A stretch of 64,000 bases of DNA, from the NCBI GenBank assembly GCA_049671305.1, contig JBATUR010000033.1, positions 1-64,000 on the forward strand, given 5' to 3'. The translations under genes were made by a program, and so were the position numbers. This DNA comes from CADCTM01 sp049671305 (GTDB lineage Bacteria > Cyanobacteriota > Cyanobacteriia > Cyanobacteriales > Coleofasciculaceae). Below the pieces are notes generated by a model, which saw only the letters and a program-made list of their open reading frames with translations, searched no databases and was not told where the DNA came from. Shown piece by piece: positions 53,690 to 62,156 of this stretch. The stretch's first letter is position 1, and the number at the start of each line of letters is the position of its first letter.

Positions 53690-53729
53690 TTTTTTTCAAG
53701 TCAGAACCAAGCTCAAGTTTGGGTCTTGA

Positions 53730-53764
53730 TGAGCATACGAAGCGAGAAGGCGATCGGATTAATC
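53730..53764 (-). promoter_or_regulatory. ECF-type promoter box 4, tandem copy of box 3
   Basis: Minus strand GATTAATCCGATCGCCTT followed by CTCGCTTCGTATGCTCA. It lies exactly 75 bases from box 3, and the flanking sequence is also similar, so the promoter segment has been tandemly duplicated. Confidence 0.7.
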
Positions 53765-53839
53765 TTTTTTGAGCATGATAAATCTAGCTCTAGAAATTAG
53801 ATTCCAAAGCTGTGAAACGTCGATTGTCGCCTCTATTGC

Positions 53840-54685
53840 TTAAGTGGAGCTTCGCATCACTAATGGACCTGCTGAGGTAATTGGATCATTAGGTGAATCT
53901 AGCGTGATCAGCAACTGTGAAGGCTTCTTGGTGCAGGCTACATTTGGAGCCACCCATTGCGCCGTACCGCTGTCATTTTGGTGGAACTGTCCGCAGTACA
54001 TGGGAGTGGCTGAGGGTTTGGCAACTGACCAAAGCCGATAGATCTTAGTATCAGGGAGCTTAGGTAAATTTTGGGCGACGAGTGTAACAGTAACATTGCC
54101 TGGTTTAGCAAACAGTCGAGCCGTGGCACGTCGGTTATTGTTCGGGTTTGATTTTGCGCCGACCAAAGAATAGACCTGAGTATCAGGTTGACTCAGACGT
54201 GCGATCGCTCCTTGATTGGCTTGAAGTTCACTCTTGAGACGCTTTAGCTCAGTATTTGTGGCTTCGAGTTGTTGCTGCAGGGCGACTGTCTGCTGAGACT
54301 GCCGACTGAGCTGAACCAGGTTCAAACCAAGTGCGGTTACTGCGGCGGCGGCAATGCCCGTACTGATCGCGGGTATCCACCGTTTCCTAGTGCGGCGACG
54401 AGGTGAGGCAATGGGTACAACGTTGGCATGGAGAGGTTCTATTGTACCTGTGCTTGAATGACTCGCGGCGCTGATGATTTTGTGCTTGAGGTTCGCAGAA
54501 GGTTCCACGATCGGCATATCGTAGGGAAGCAAAGAAAACGCTTCGCTGAATGAGGCGATTTCTTCATAGAGAGCAGGCGTTTCGGCTAATGCCTGATTGA
54601 GGGCAGCAACTTCTTCAGGAGTCAAATCGTCGAGGATATAGCCTGCCACTAAATCAGTTTGGTTGGGGTCGTCGGTGGGGCTCAT
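53840..54685 (-). CDS. RskA-like anti-sigma factor
   Basis: 281 residues from the ATG at 54683-54685; a longer frame would overlap the sigma gene and is less likely. The N-terminal part, DLVAGYILDDLTPEEVAALNQAL, is the RskA-type sigma-binding domain without zinc ligands. A membrane helix (about 120-138: ISTGIAAAAVTALGLNLV) is followed by a coiled coil and the extracytoplasmic RskA domain (VTVTLVAQNLPKLPDTKIYRLW and GTAQWVAP). It should hold the ECF sigma factor at the membrane until cleaved. It follows the sigma gene by 25 bases. Confidence 0.88.
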   Translation of the reverse strand: MSPTDDPNQTDLVAGYILDDLTPEEVAALNQALAETPALYEEIASFSEAFSLLPYDMPIVEPSANLKHKIISAASHSSTGTIEPLHANVVPIASPRRRTRKRWIPAISTGIAAAAVTALGLNLVQLSRQSQQTVALQQQLEATNTELKRLKSELQANQGAIARLSQPDTQVYSLVGAKSNPNNNRRATARLFAKPGNVTVTLVAQNLPKLPDTKIYRLWSVAKPSATPMYCGQFHQNDSGTAQWVAPNVACTKKPSQLLITLDSPNDPITSAGPLVMRSST

Positions 54686-54710
54686 GGCGATCAGAGTAGG
54701 ATATAAACGA

Positions 54711-55286
54711 TTAAATAAGGTGGTTGAGTGCAGTACGAAGCTTCTTGAGTGCCTGACGAGCACGTGATTTGACCGTACCGAGCGGAATGCCGTCTCGCTT
54801 GGCAATCTCCGACTGGCTCAACCCTTCATAATAAGCAGTTTCTAAAATTTGTCTGTCGGCGGGTGAAAGCTGTTTGAGCGCTTCACGTACCAGGTTAGAA
54901 CGTTCTTGCACTGTAACAAACTCTAAAGGGGGGTTATAGTTTAATACCACATCACAGAAGGTTTGGATTCGTTGCAGTTTTTGTTGGCTAGATTTGCGCG
55001 ATCGCACTCGATCAATGGCACGCGAGCGCGTCAGGGTGATCAAAAATCCACTGAGCGAACCTCTATTCGGCTGATAGATTTCGCTGCGCTGCCAAAGGCG
55101 AAGGAATGTTTCTTGAGTCACTTCTTCGGCTTCTTCGACGTTGTTTAGGATCTGAATTGCCGAGCTATAAACAAGCCTACCGTATCGATCGTAGAGCAAA
55201 TCTAAGGCTTTGACCTGCTGTGCCTGAATCGCCTTCAAAAGCTCTGAGTCTGTTGATTTTTCATTGACGATAGGCATCGAATCCAT
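54711..55286 (-). CDS. ECF RNA polymerase sigma factor (SigK/ECF19-like)
   Basis: 191 residues. Region 2 is LYDRYGRLVYSSAIQILNNVEEAEEVTQETFLRLWQ with RSRAIDRVRSRKS for -10 recognition. Region 4 is LSPADRQILETAYYEGLSQSEIAKRDGIPLGTVKSRARQALKKLR for -35 recognition. It is paired with the RskA-like anti-sigma gene directly downstream. Four promoter boxes nearby are the natural candidates for its targets, but none is found in front of the sigma gene itself, so it may not be self-activated or may use a diverged site. Confidence 0.93.
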   Translation of the reverse strand: MDSMPIVNEKSTDSELLKAIQAQQVKALDLLYDRYGRLVYSSAIQILNNVEEAEEVTQETFLRLWQRSEIYQPNRGSLSGFLITLTRSRAIDRVRSRKSSQQKLQRIQTFCDVVLNYNPPLEFVTVQERSNLVREALKQLSPADRQILETAYYEGLSQSEIAKRDGIPLGTVKSRARQALKKLRTALNHLI

Positions 55287-55543
55287 ACATCTGAGTCAAC
55301 TTAAATGGAAAAGTGGAGAAGCAGCTACACAGTCTAGCAGGTAGGAGGTTGAAATCAAAACAAGGGAAAGAGTGAATATTCTCTAGTTATTCTTATTCTT
55401 GAATTCCGCTTCTGTTAGCATCGCAGCATTTGCCTACAGATTAGACCTTTTGCGTGATAGTTGCAGCGCAGCATGGGTTTTACGCGATCGCTTCATACCA
55501 GCTTGGTGATAAGTTGGTATTAAAAATAATTGGGCTCAAACAG

Positions 55544-56452
55544 ATGTCGTCCCATATAGTTGATTTTGCCAAGGAAAAAGAAGAAGGCTACAAATTAATT
55601 TTTGACAGACCGCCTCTTCTTAGTAGCGTATCAACCCAATGGGACGAATTGCTCATTGCTTATGACTACTTCCTACCTGGAAAAACACCAGAAATTTGTT
55701 CAAAACAGCATTCAATTGCTATTTTTGTCGATATGCCAAAGCCAGCTCAGGTAAAACGCTTTATTGATGGATGTTGTATTGATGAGTGTGTTGCCCAAGG
55801 TGATCTGATAGTTGTCCCTGCTGATGCCTGGAGTTGGGCAGAAACAAAATCAGGAACAGTAGCAGGTGCTCTTCTAGTTAGTCTTGACCCCAAAGCCTTT
55901 GCCCGTACCATTGAGGAAACCAGAGGCGACGACATCGAATTAATCCCCCATTTTGCTACCTATGACCCCTTGCTTCATCAAATTGGACTGGCGCTCAAAC
56001 GTGCTTTAGAAAATGCGGGCAGCACCAGTCGCCTCTATGCAGAATCGATGACGAATGCCTTGGCAGTGCATCTGCTGCAATCTTATTGTACCCAAAAGTT
56101 GACGCTGCCAACTTATACAGGAGGATTGTCAAAGCTGCAGTTACAAAGAGTAATTGACTACATTTATGCTCATCTTAATTGCAATTTGAGCTTAAAAGAA
56201 TTGGCAGCAATTGTACAGATTAGTTCTCATTATTTTTCTCAATTATTCAAGCAATCAACAGGAATTAGTCCCCATCAGTATGTGATCCAACAACGCATTA
56301 AACGAGCCAAAGAACTACTAAGGACAAGAGAATTAACCATTGCCGAAGTAGCTAAAGTTGTGGGTTTTGTCGATCAAAGTCATTTCCATCGACACTTTAA
56401 GCGACTCGTTGGCATCACACCAAAATCTTTTTCACAACAAACAAGGTTGTAG
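55544..56452 (+). CDS. AraC-family transcriptional regulator
   Basis: 302 residues from the ATG at 55544; a GTG at 55454 would add 30 residues of doubtful character. The N-terminal half is a sensing domain without recognised ligand. The C-terminal 100 residues hold two helix-turn-helix motifs: LKELAAIVQISSHYFSQLFK and TIAEVAKVVGFVDQSHFHRHFKRLVGITP, the family signature. Divergent from the sigma factor gene and upstream of the NdhH-like gene, but 98 bases and opposite logic leave the target open. Confidence 0.88.
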   Translation: MSSHIVDFAKEKEEGYKLIFDRPPLLSSVSTQWDELLIAYDYFLPGKTPEICSKQHSIAIFVDMPKPAQVKRFIDGCCIDECVAQGDLIVVPADAWSWAETKSGTVAGALLVSLDPKAFARTIEETRGDDIELIPHFATYDPLLHQIGLALKRALENAGSTSRLYAESMTNALAVHLLQSYCTQKLTLPTYTGGLSKLQLQRVIDYIYAHLNCNLSLKELAAIVQISSHYFSQLFKQSTGISPHQYVIQQRIKRAKELLRTRELTIAEVAKVVGFVDQSHFHRHFKRLVGITPKSFSQQTRL

Positions 56453-56550
56453 GAATATACAAAAATCGGAACAATCTACAAGACAAAACCCCCTTTAGTT
56501 TTGAATACTAATAGTTAGCAAGAATGGACTACTATTAGGAGACTAAAGCC

Positions 56551-57735
56551 ATGAAAATGCTGGAAACCAAGACAGAACCGATGGTGATTAATATGGGTCC
56601 CCATCACCCTTCCATGCATGGTTGTTTTCGCATGATTGTTACGTTAGATGGAGAAGATGTCCTTGATTGTGAACCTGTAATTGGCTATCTGCATCGTGGC
56701 ATGGAAAAGATTGCCGAAAATCGTACCAATGTGATGTATGTTCCCTACGTCAGTCGTTGGGATTATGCAGCAGGTATGTTTAATGAGGCTATTACTGTTA
56801 ATGCTGTTGAAAAGTTAGCTGATATTGCTGTTCCCAAACGGGCAAGCTATATCCGCATGATTATGTTGGAACTTAATCGTATTGCTAGCCATTTGATGTG
56901 GTTAGGTCCGTTTATGTTGGATATGGGTTCAGGAACTCCCTTATTTTATATCTTCCGCGAACGAGAAATGATTTATGATTTGTGGGAAGCTGCATCCGGT
57001 TCTCGCATGGTTAATAATAATTATTTTCGTGTCGGTGGTGTTGCCGCAGATTTGCCTTATGGTTGGCTTGATAAGTGTCAAGATTTTTGTGATTATTTTG
57101 CTGCGAAAGTTGACGAATATGAACGCTTAATTAGTGATAATCCGATTTTTCGCCGTCGCATTCAGGGCATTGGCACTATATCTCGCCAAGAGGCAATTAA
57201 TTGGGGGCTTTCAGGTCCAATGTTGCGGGCATCTGGTGTGCAGTGGGACTTACGGAAAGTTGATCATTATGAGAGTTATGACGATTTTGAATGGCAAGTG
57301 CAATCTCGTACCGCAGGAGACTGTATGGCGCGGTATCAGGTGAGAATTGGCGAGATGCGAGAGTCGGTTAAAATTGTGCAACAAGCCATAGCTCAAATCC
57401 CTGGCGGATCTTACGAAAACTTAGAAGCTAAACGCATTACAGCAGGCAAAAAATCAGCATGGGATGAATTTGATTACCAGTTTATTGCTAAAAAAATGGC
57501 GCCAACTTTTAAAATTCCCAAAGGTGAAAACTATGTTCGTTTAGAAAGTGGCAAAGGAGAACTCGGCATTTACCTAATAGGAGATGATCATATATTTCCT
57601 TGGCGCTGGAAAATACGCTCTGCTGACTTCAATAATCTGCCAATTCTGCCCCATCTTCTTAAAGGTGTAAAATTAGCAGATCTTGTGGTGATTCTTGGTA
57701 GTATTGACATTATTATGGGCTCAGTTGATCGTTAG
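56551..57735 (+). CDS. ndhH: NDH-1 subunit H (49-kDa/NuoD-like), somewhat diverged
   Basis: 394 residues, normal length. TTAGGAG lies upstream of the ATG. It is the quinone-site subunit of the photosynthetic NDH-1 complex on the thylakoid side facing the cytosol. Conserved parts: EPMVINMGPHHPSMHG, IGYLHRGMEKIAENRT, YVSRWDYAAGMFNEA, GGVAADLPYGW, and the C-terminus SIDIIMGSVDR. Some positions differ from what I recall of standard cyanobacterial NdhH, for example HGCFRMIV where GVLRLIV is usual and FMLDMGSGTPLFY for FLADVGAQTPFFY. This may be a second, specialised copy or lineage variation. Confidence 0.9.
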   Translation: MKMLETKTEPMVINMGPHHPSMHGCFRMIVTLDGEDVLDCEPVIGYLHRGMEKIAENRTNVMYVPYVSRWDYAAGMFNEAITVNAVEKLADIAVPKRASYIRMIMLELNRIASHLMWLGPFMLDMGSGTPLFYIFREREMIYDLWEAASGSRMVNNNYFRVGGVAADLPYGWLDKCQDFCDYFAAKVDEYERLISDNPIFRRRIQGIGTISRQEAINWGLSGPMLRASGVQWDLRKVDHYESYDDFEWQVQSRTAGDCMARYQVRIGEMRESVKIVQQAIAQIPGGSYENLEAKRITAGKKSAWDEFDYQFIAKKMAPTFKIPKGENYVRLESGKGELGIYLIGDDHIFPWRWKIRSADFNNLPILPHLLKGVKLADLVVILGSIDIIMGSVDR

Positions 57736-57797
57736 CTGATTGTCAGAGGTTAATAATGTAATTAATCGTGCTTTTTTGCCAGTCGCCTCGATCAATA

Positions 57798-57926
57798 ATG
57801 GAGACATTAGCAAAACAATCCTCAGCTTTTTACTTAGAGAATTTGCAATCTGCTGAATCTGGGCTAATATCTTGTGTATTAGCCTGCCATATTCTCAACC
57901 ATTGGCAGAAAGTCGGTTGGTATTGA
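57798..57926 (+). other. 42-codon open frame just upstream of the pentapeptide gene, doubtful
   Basis: ATG at 57798 opens METLAKQSSAFYLENLQSAE and stops ten bases before the pentapeptide-protein start. No Shine-Dalgarno and no recognised family. It may be chance or a short leader peptide. Confidence 0.2.
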
Positions 57927-57935
57927 CCTAAGTAT

Positions 57936-58517
57936 ATGAAACGCAAAATTTTGGCAACGGTTTTAGTTTTAACTTCCGCTGTCTTAGCAACTCCCTTGAA
58001 AGCGCAAAACCCGCTACAACTTGGTCAGCTACAAAACAGTGGTAGCTGTTATCGCTGTAACCTGACGGGTGCTGATTTTAGAAACGCTAACCTAGATAAT
58101 GTTGACTTGCGTCATGCCGACTTGATGCTGACCAACCTGGAGAGTGCCAACCTTATTAATGCCAATTTGACTCGTGCCAATTTGACTAGTGCTATTTTGA
58201 CTGGCGCTAACTTAAGTAATGCTTTGCTTTGGGGTGCTAGCCTTAGAGGTGCTAATTTGGCTTCAGCTAACCTAAGTCGTGCTAATTTGACAGATGTGGC
58301 ATTAAATGGTGCCAACTTGGCTGGTGCTGACTTGAGTGGGGCGATTTTAACACAAGCCAGCTTCCGACAGGCAAACTGGCGTGGCGCTAATTTTAGTAAT
58401 GCTGACTTGAGTAATGCCGATATTGGTCATCTAAAGCTGGAGGAAGTGATTTTGTGTAACACTATCCTACCAGGTGGAAAATTAACCAAGCGCGATTGTG
58501 TCAAGCCCAAAAAATAA
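57936..58517 (+). CDS. Exported pentapeptide-repeat protein
   Basis: 193 residues. The signal peptide ends TPLKAQ (about residue 24). A CYRC pair follows at about 38-41, then some twenty A(D/N)L repeats to residue 165, forming a right-handed helix in the periplasm or thylakoid lumen. Two more cysteines near the C-terminus (LCNT, RDCV) could pair with each other or the N-terminal ones. Lumenal pentapeptide proteins are common in cyanobacteria and of unknown function. It lies 200 bases from the ndhH stop on the same strand. Confidence 0.85.
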   Translation: MKRKILATVLVLTSAVLATPLKAQNPLQLGQLQNSGSCYRCNLTGADFRNANLDNVDLRHADLMLTNLESANLINANLTRANLTSAILTGANLSNALLWGASLRGANLASANLSRANLTDVALNGANLAGADLSGAILTQASFRQANWRGANFSNADLSNADIGHLKLEEVILCNTILPGGKLTKRDCVKPKK

Positions 58518-58557
58518 AGGCAATTTAATCAGCAAATAACCGACAACTCAGGCAATG

Positions 58558-58767
58558 CTAAGACTTGGCAATTAGCGGACCTGTTTTGTGGGTTAAGCCT
58601 TTTCCTCCTTGAACCAACTTTACTAGCCCAAATGCTTCTAGGGGAGAGCTAATTGTGTAGTTAGCTTTAAATAAAAATGGCTTAACTCGATCGCCTGTAG
58701 TTGGCGCAGGTTCCCATATTGTTAAGGTATAGCCTTCGCCTATTTGCTCAATAGAGTAATTAATCAT
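58558..58767 (-). CDS. Small hypothetical protein
   Basis: 69 residues from the ATG at 58765-58767; a TTG 48 bases upstream is less plausible. It begins MINYSIEQIGEGYTLTIWEP and seems to be a small beta-rich domain. No membrane segment, no cysteine, no family I recognise. Convergent with the pentapeptide gene. Confidence 0.5.
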   Translation of the reverse strand: MINYSIEQIGEGYTLTIWEPAPTTGDRVKPFLFKANYTISSPLEAFGLVKLVQGGKGLTHKTGPLIAKS

Positions 58768-59155
58768 GAATTTATCTGCTTTGTGGTAGATGCTACTTGA
58801 AGAAATAACTGACAAAAGTTATCTTCAACAATTCATTTTAAAGATAATGCCTGAAAGATTCACCATCTGGAGGTAGGGAAAGTGGTTTGGTATAGGTAGT
58901 AACTTGTGGTTCCTAATTCAAGGTCGTGTATACATATCTTTCACTCTTTGGCATAATTTTTATGCAAAGAAATTAAATACTTTTGTATATTACTATAAAA
59001 TGCCCAGTTAAAAATTTTTTGAAAAAAATTCTTTTATAATTAAGCAAGTCTACCTAAAGACATAAAAGACATTCGTCTAGGAAATCAGCCATAATTATTT
59101 GCCCCCTCGTCTGGATGTCTTGAAAATAATTGCCTACCTTTACAAGCTGTGAATT

Positions 59156-59192
59156 TGTCGAGACATTCCGCCAGAATATCTCGACATTTTTT
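59156..59192 (+). terminator. Plus-strand intrinsic terminator without an upstream protein gene
   Basis: TGTCGAGA (59156-59163) and TCTCGACA (59179-59186) form a perfect stem followed by six Ts. On the plus strand no gene ends nearby (the pentapeptide gene ended 640 bases before, and a minus-strand gene lies between). The minus-strand VIT/VWA gene ends ten bases away, but the T-run faces the wrong way for it. The 431-base gap 58768-59198 may therefore encode a small plus-strand RNA; TATAAA near 58993 is a possible -10. Nothing else was seen in the gap. Confidence 0.5.
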
Positions 59193-59198
59193 ATAGTG

Positions 59199-61478
59199 TT
59201 AAGAGTGGATGCGTAAGGTAAGGTGAATTGTAGCTGTAGCAGATTTAGGGACTTGCCAAGCAAGAAGCGATCGCTTAATTAAATCAATCATCGTTACTTC
59301 TTTTAATGTAGAAGCTTTTTCATCTAACATTATCCGCTTTACACGACCTTTTTTGACAGGAAATTTAAAGACAATTTCGCCACTAAAACCAATAGGTAAA
59401 CGTAATTGTTGCAGATACGATTTAAGAGCATTTGTTGATGCTGTATCCAATCCTACAACACTGATAATTTCTATTTGAGAAGGCGAGGCTACTTCCTCAT
59501 CTATCATCATACTCGGAGAGATTAAGCTCGTATCAAACATCTCAGTCGAGCTTAAATAATCTACATTAGCTAACATTGGTTGAGGATAAGATTGTTGCAC
59601 GTGTATTCCCCGCACACGGCTAGAATTAGCTGAATTATTAACCATATACAGGTTAACTCCTTCTGGCATTGCTACAGGCACTTGCATGGAAACAGAAGCA
59701 TTTTCAGGATTCACCCGTACATCGTCACTAACAGCAACAAATGCCGTATATTGCGATAATAACTGATAAGTCAAAGCAGTATTTGTAACCGCCTCTACAC
59801 CTTCTGTAGTTTCAAGATCAACCATCTCTTTCATTAAGTCCTTAATCCTTGCCCTTCCCCACAACTGAGCAACCGCTGGATTACCTGTTTCTTCAAAGTT
59901 GAGCTGAAACGTCTTTTCATAAGCTTCACCGCCCGCAGAAGTGCCACTGAGGCAAAGATTGCCAGCAGTTTTATCAAGTTTCCGTCCCAATAAAACTAAC
60001 GGTTGTTCGGCAAATAAATCAGGCACAATTGAAGGGTAAATTGTCGGCATTTCTCCTGTCCCTTCAAAAGCGATTTTAATATTCATTAATACCGGATTAT
60101 TAATCTGTCTGAAGAACTTTTCTGCCACTTCTTCAGTTGCTTCATCCTGACGAACAATTTGAGAAGTTCCTCGTCCAATTTCGGCAATTCGGTTCAATAA
60201 AAAGCGATTAACAGAACTTCCTACACCAAAACTATAAAGGCGATTTCCTGGCTTTAATTCTCGTTTAACTTCTGCTAAAATTTCATTATCATTGCCAATA
60301 TAACCATCAGTTAGTAATACAATACTCCGCAACCTTCCTTCTGATGCTGGAAAATTTAGCACAGCTTGAATACCTGGAAGTAAATATGTCCCGCCATTAG
60401 CTGTTAAGTGATTAATATAATTAATTGCCAAGCTACGATTTTGGGGTGTATTTGGCAAAGGTGCGGCTGATAGCTGTTGAGTTGTATTGGAAAAATCAAT
60501 GATACTAAAAGTATCGTCAGGATTTAAACCATTAATAAAGCGCCGCATTAATTCCTGACATTTTAGCAGTGGATCGCCATGTTGAGAACCAGAAGTATCC
60601 ATCAAGAAGACGACATCTTTGGCAAGAATTTCATTAATATGATAACCCAAAGCTGGAATCAGATAAACCGCAAAATGTCCGCCTCTTTCATCAGCTTGAG
60701 TTAATACTGTCGCTTCGGTATTATCACCTGCAACTTGATAGCGTAAAATCAAGTCTTTGTTAGGAATTGTATCTTCTTTTCCTAAATTAACCCGTACAAT
60801 TTGCCCATCATGTTCGATTTGTAATTGATGGGAAGTTGAGCGAACATTACTAATATTAATTCCGGCATCAATCTCTACATTTACACTGATATCATGTCCA
60901 TTTCTTGTTTCAGGGTGAGTTATTGGTGGAGTAATGCGCGAGGCATCAGGGACAATATCTGTATCACCACTTTCATCAATTGCTGTACCCGGAATAAAGC
61001 GCGGTCCCACTACCATTGGGAAGACAAATTCATAATTGCCGCCTTCAAATTTTAGGCTATCAGTATAACGAATCGTGACATCAATTTGCTCACCTGGTTT
61101 AATGTTAGCTAGAGATTGGGTAAAGATATTATCTCGCTCTTGCTCTAATAATCCGGCAGTACGTCCTTGTTGTTTAGCTTCTTCATAAATTGCTTGTGCT
61201 TCTTCGCGTTCTTTGATGTTACCTTTAATAATGCGATCGCCTATTTTAATTTCCATGTCATCCACCGCTGCTTCATCTGGCAACGGAAAGATATATATGG
61301 CTTCTAATGGTTCTGTAAAGGGATTCTCAAATGTTTGTGTGAGTTCAACTCTTGATAAGTTTCCAGCAATTTTTGCCTCAACTTCTGTATGTTTTAAAGG
61401 GAATTGTTGCTTGCCGTCAGGAGACTGAATATACAAGCCGTTTGGTGTATCTTTGGATGGTTGAAATGTATGTAGCAT
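59199..61478 (-). CDS. VIT and von Willebrand A domain protein
   Basis: 759 residues from the ATG at 61476-61478; the frame also opens nine bases earlier at a TTG. A VIT domain covers about 10-140 (VELTQTFENPFTEPLEAIYIFPLP, EREEAQAIYEEAKQQGRTAGLLEQ). A VWA domain covers about 285-460 with the MIDAS motif DTSGS (about 294-298) and a downstream LLTDGYIGND. This is the architecture of inter-alpha-trypsin inhibitor heavy chains and their bacterial relatives. No signal peptide is evident, so location is uncertain. The next gene upstream encodes an FHA-domain protein, 18 bases away. Confidence 0.88.
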   Translation of the reverse strand: MLHTFQPSKDTPNGLYIQSPDGKQQFPLKHTEVEAKIAGNLSRVELTQTFENPFTEPLEAIYIFPLPDEAAVDDMEIKIGDRIIKGNIKEREEAQAIYEEAKQQGRTAGLLEQERDNIFTQSLANIKPGEQIDVTIRYTDSLKFEGGNYEFVFPMVVGPRFIPGTAIDESGDTDIVPDASRITPPITHPETRNGHDISVNVEIDAGINISNVRSTSHQLQIEHDGQIVRVNLGKEDTIPNKDLILRYQVAGDNTEATVLTQADERGGHFAVYLIPALGYHINEILAKDVVFLMDTSGSQHGDPLLKCQELMRRFINGLNPDDTFSIIDFSNTTQQLSAAPLPNTPQNRSLAINYINHLTANGGTYLLPGIQAVLNFPASEGRLRSIVLLTDGYIGNDNEILAEVKRELKPGNRLYSFGVGSSVNRFLLNRIAEIGRGTSQIVRQDEATEEVAEKFFRQINNPVLMNIKIAFEGTGEMPTIYPSIVPDLFAEQPLVLLGRKLDKTAGNLCLSGTSAGGEAYEKTFQLNFEETGNPAVAQLWGRARIKDLMKEMVDLETTEGVEAVTNTALTYQLLSQYTAFVAVSDDVRVNPENASVSMQVPVAMPEGVNLYMVNNSANSSRVRGIHVQQSYPQPMLANVDYLSSTEMFDTSLISPSMMIDEEVASPSQIEIISVVGLDTASTNALKSYLQQLRLPIGFSGEIVFKFPVKKGRVKRIMLDEKASTLKEVTMIDLIKRSLLAWQVPKSATATIHLTLRIHS

Positions 61479-61495
61479 TGGTATCAAGGTTTGAA

Positions 61496-61831
61496 TTAGA
61501 AATGAGATTTTATGTAATACTTAGCAGACACTCCAGGACTAAGGACAATTTCATCTTCGTTTTCTAGATCATGAGTTTGCATCTTTCGACCATTAATTAA
61601 TAAACCATTGACACTAGTACCTGTTAAGTCACCATCGATAATTTGATAATATATACTTCCATTTGTATGCTGTTTTCTAATCAAAGTTGCATTTCTTCGT
61701 GAGCTATACTTTGATATATAAATATCACAGTCTAAATGTTTACAAATGGAATAAATGTCATTGTATAAGATGAATTCTCTACGCCCATAGTCATCCTCAA
61801 TTATTAAAGTAAAGTATTGTTGAGTTGCCAA
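61496..61831 (-). CDS. FHA-domain protein
   Basis: 111 residues. No ATG fits: I choose the TTG at 61829-61831 because GGGAGG stands eight bases before it; an earlier TTG at 61852 would add seven residues. The FHA features are ISKYSSRRNATLI (strand with Ser and Arg for phosphothreonine contact) and DGDLTGTSVNGLLINGRKM, then LENEDEIVL. The usual N-terminal GR pair is missing, so phosphopeptide binding may be altered. It is directly upstream of the VIT/VWA gene, and the two may form one unit. Confidence 0.8.
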   Translation of the reverse strand: MATQQYFTLIIEDDYGRREFILYNDIYSICKHLDCDIYISKYSSRRNATLIRKQHTNGSIYYQIIDGDLTGTSVNGLLINGRKMQTHDLENEDEIVLSPGVSAKYYIKSHF

Positions 61832-62156
61832 GATAGCATCCTCCCAGTTCAAGAGAAGAGTGCATCTATGCTAACCAGCAAGTTTAATTAATTACCAAAG
61901 CTTAAAATAACTAAACTTTCAGAATTGATGAAAGTTACTGCCTCAATAAATCGTCAAGATTTTTGTGGAAATGCCTGCAAAATAAGTAAGATTGCTCAAT
62001 AAAAGTTTTCTCCAAATAGGCAACGCTAAATCAAGTCACCTAAATCTCAGACAACTGAGAGAATATCTACCCAAAAACCCTATTACGGCTGATTGTGGTA
62101 ATTATTGCTAAATTCGTTGCACAATAAAGGCAGTTCGTTGCAATTGCTACTGTGTT

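Noticed and set aside
59054..59263. Minus-strand frame of 69 codons at the end of the VIT/VWA gene
   Set aside because: It overlaps the end of the larger gene in another frame, runs through the terminator hairpin and lacks a ribosome site.
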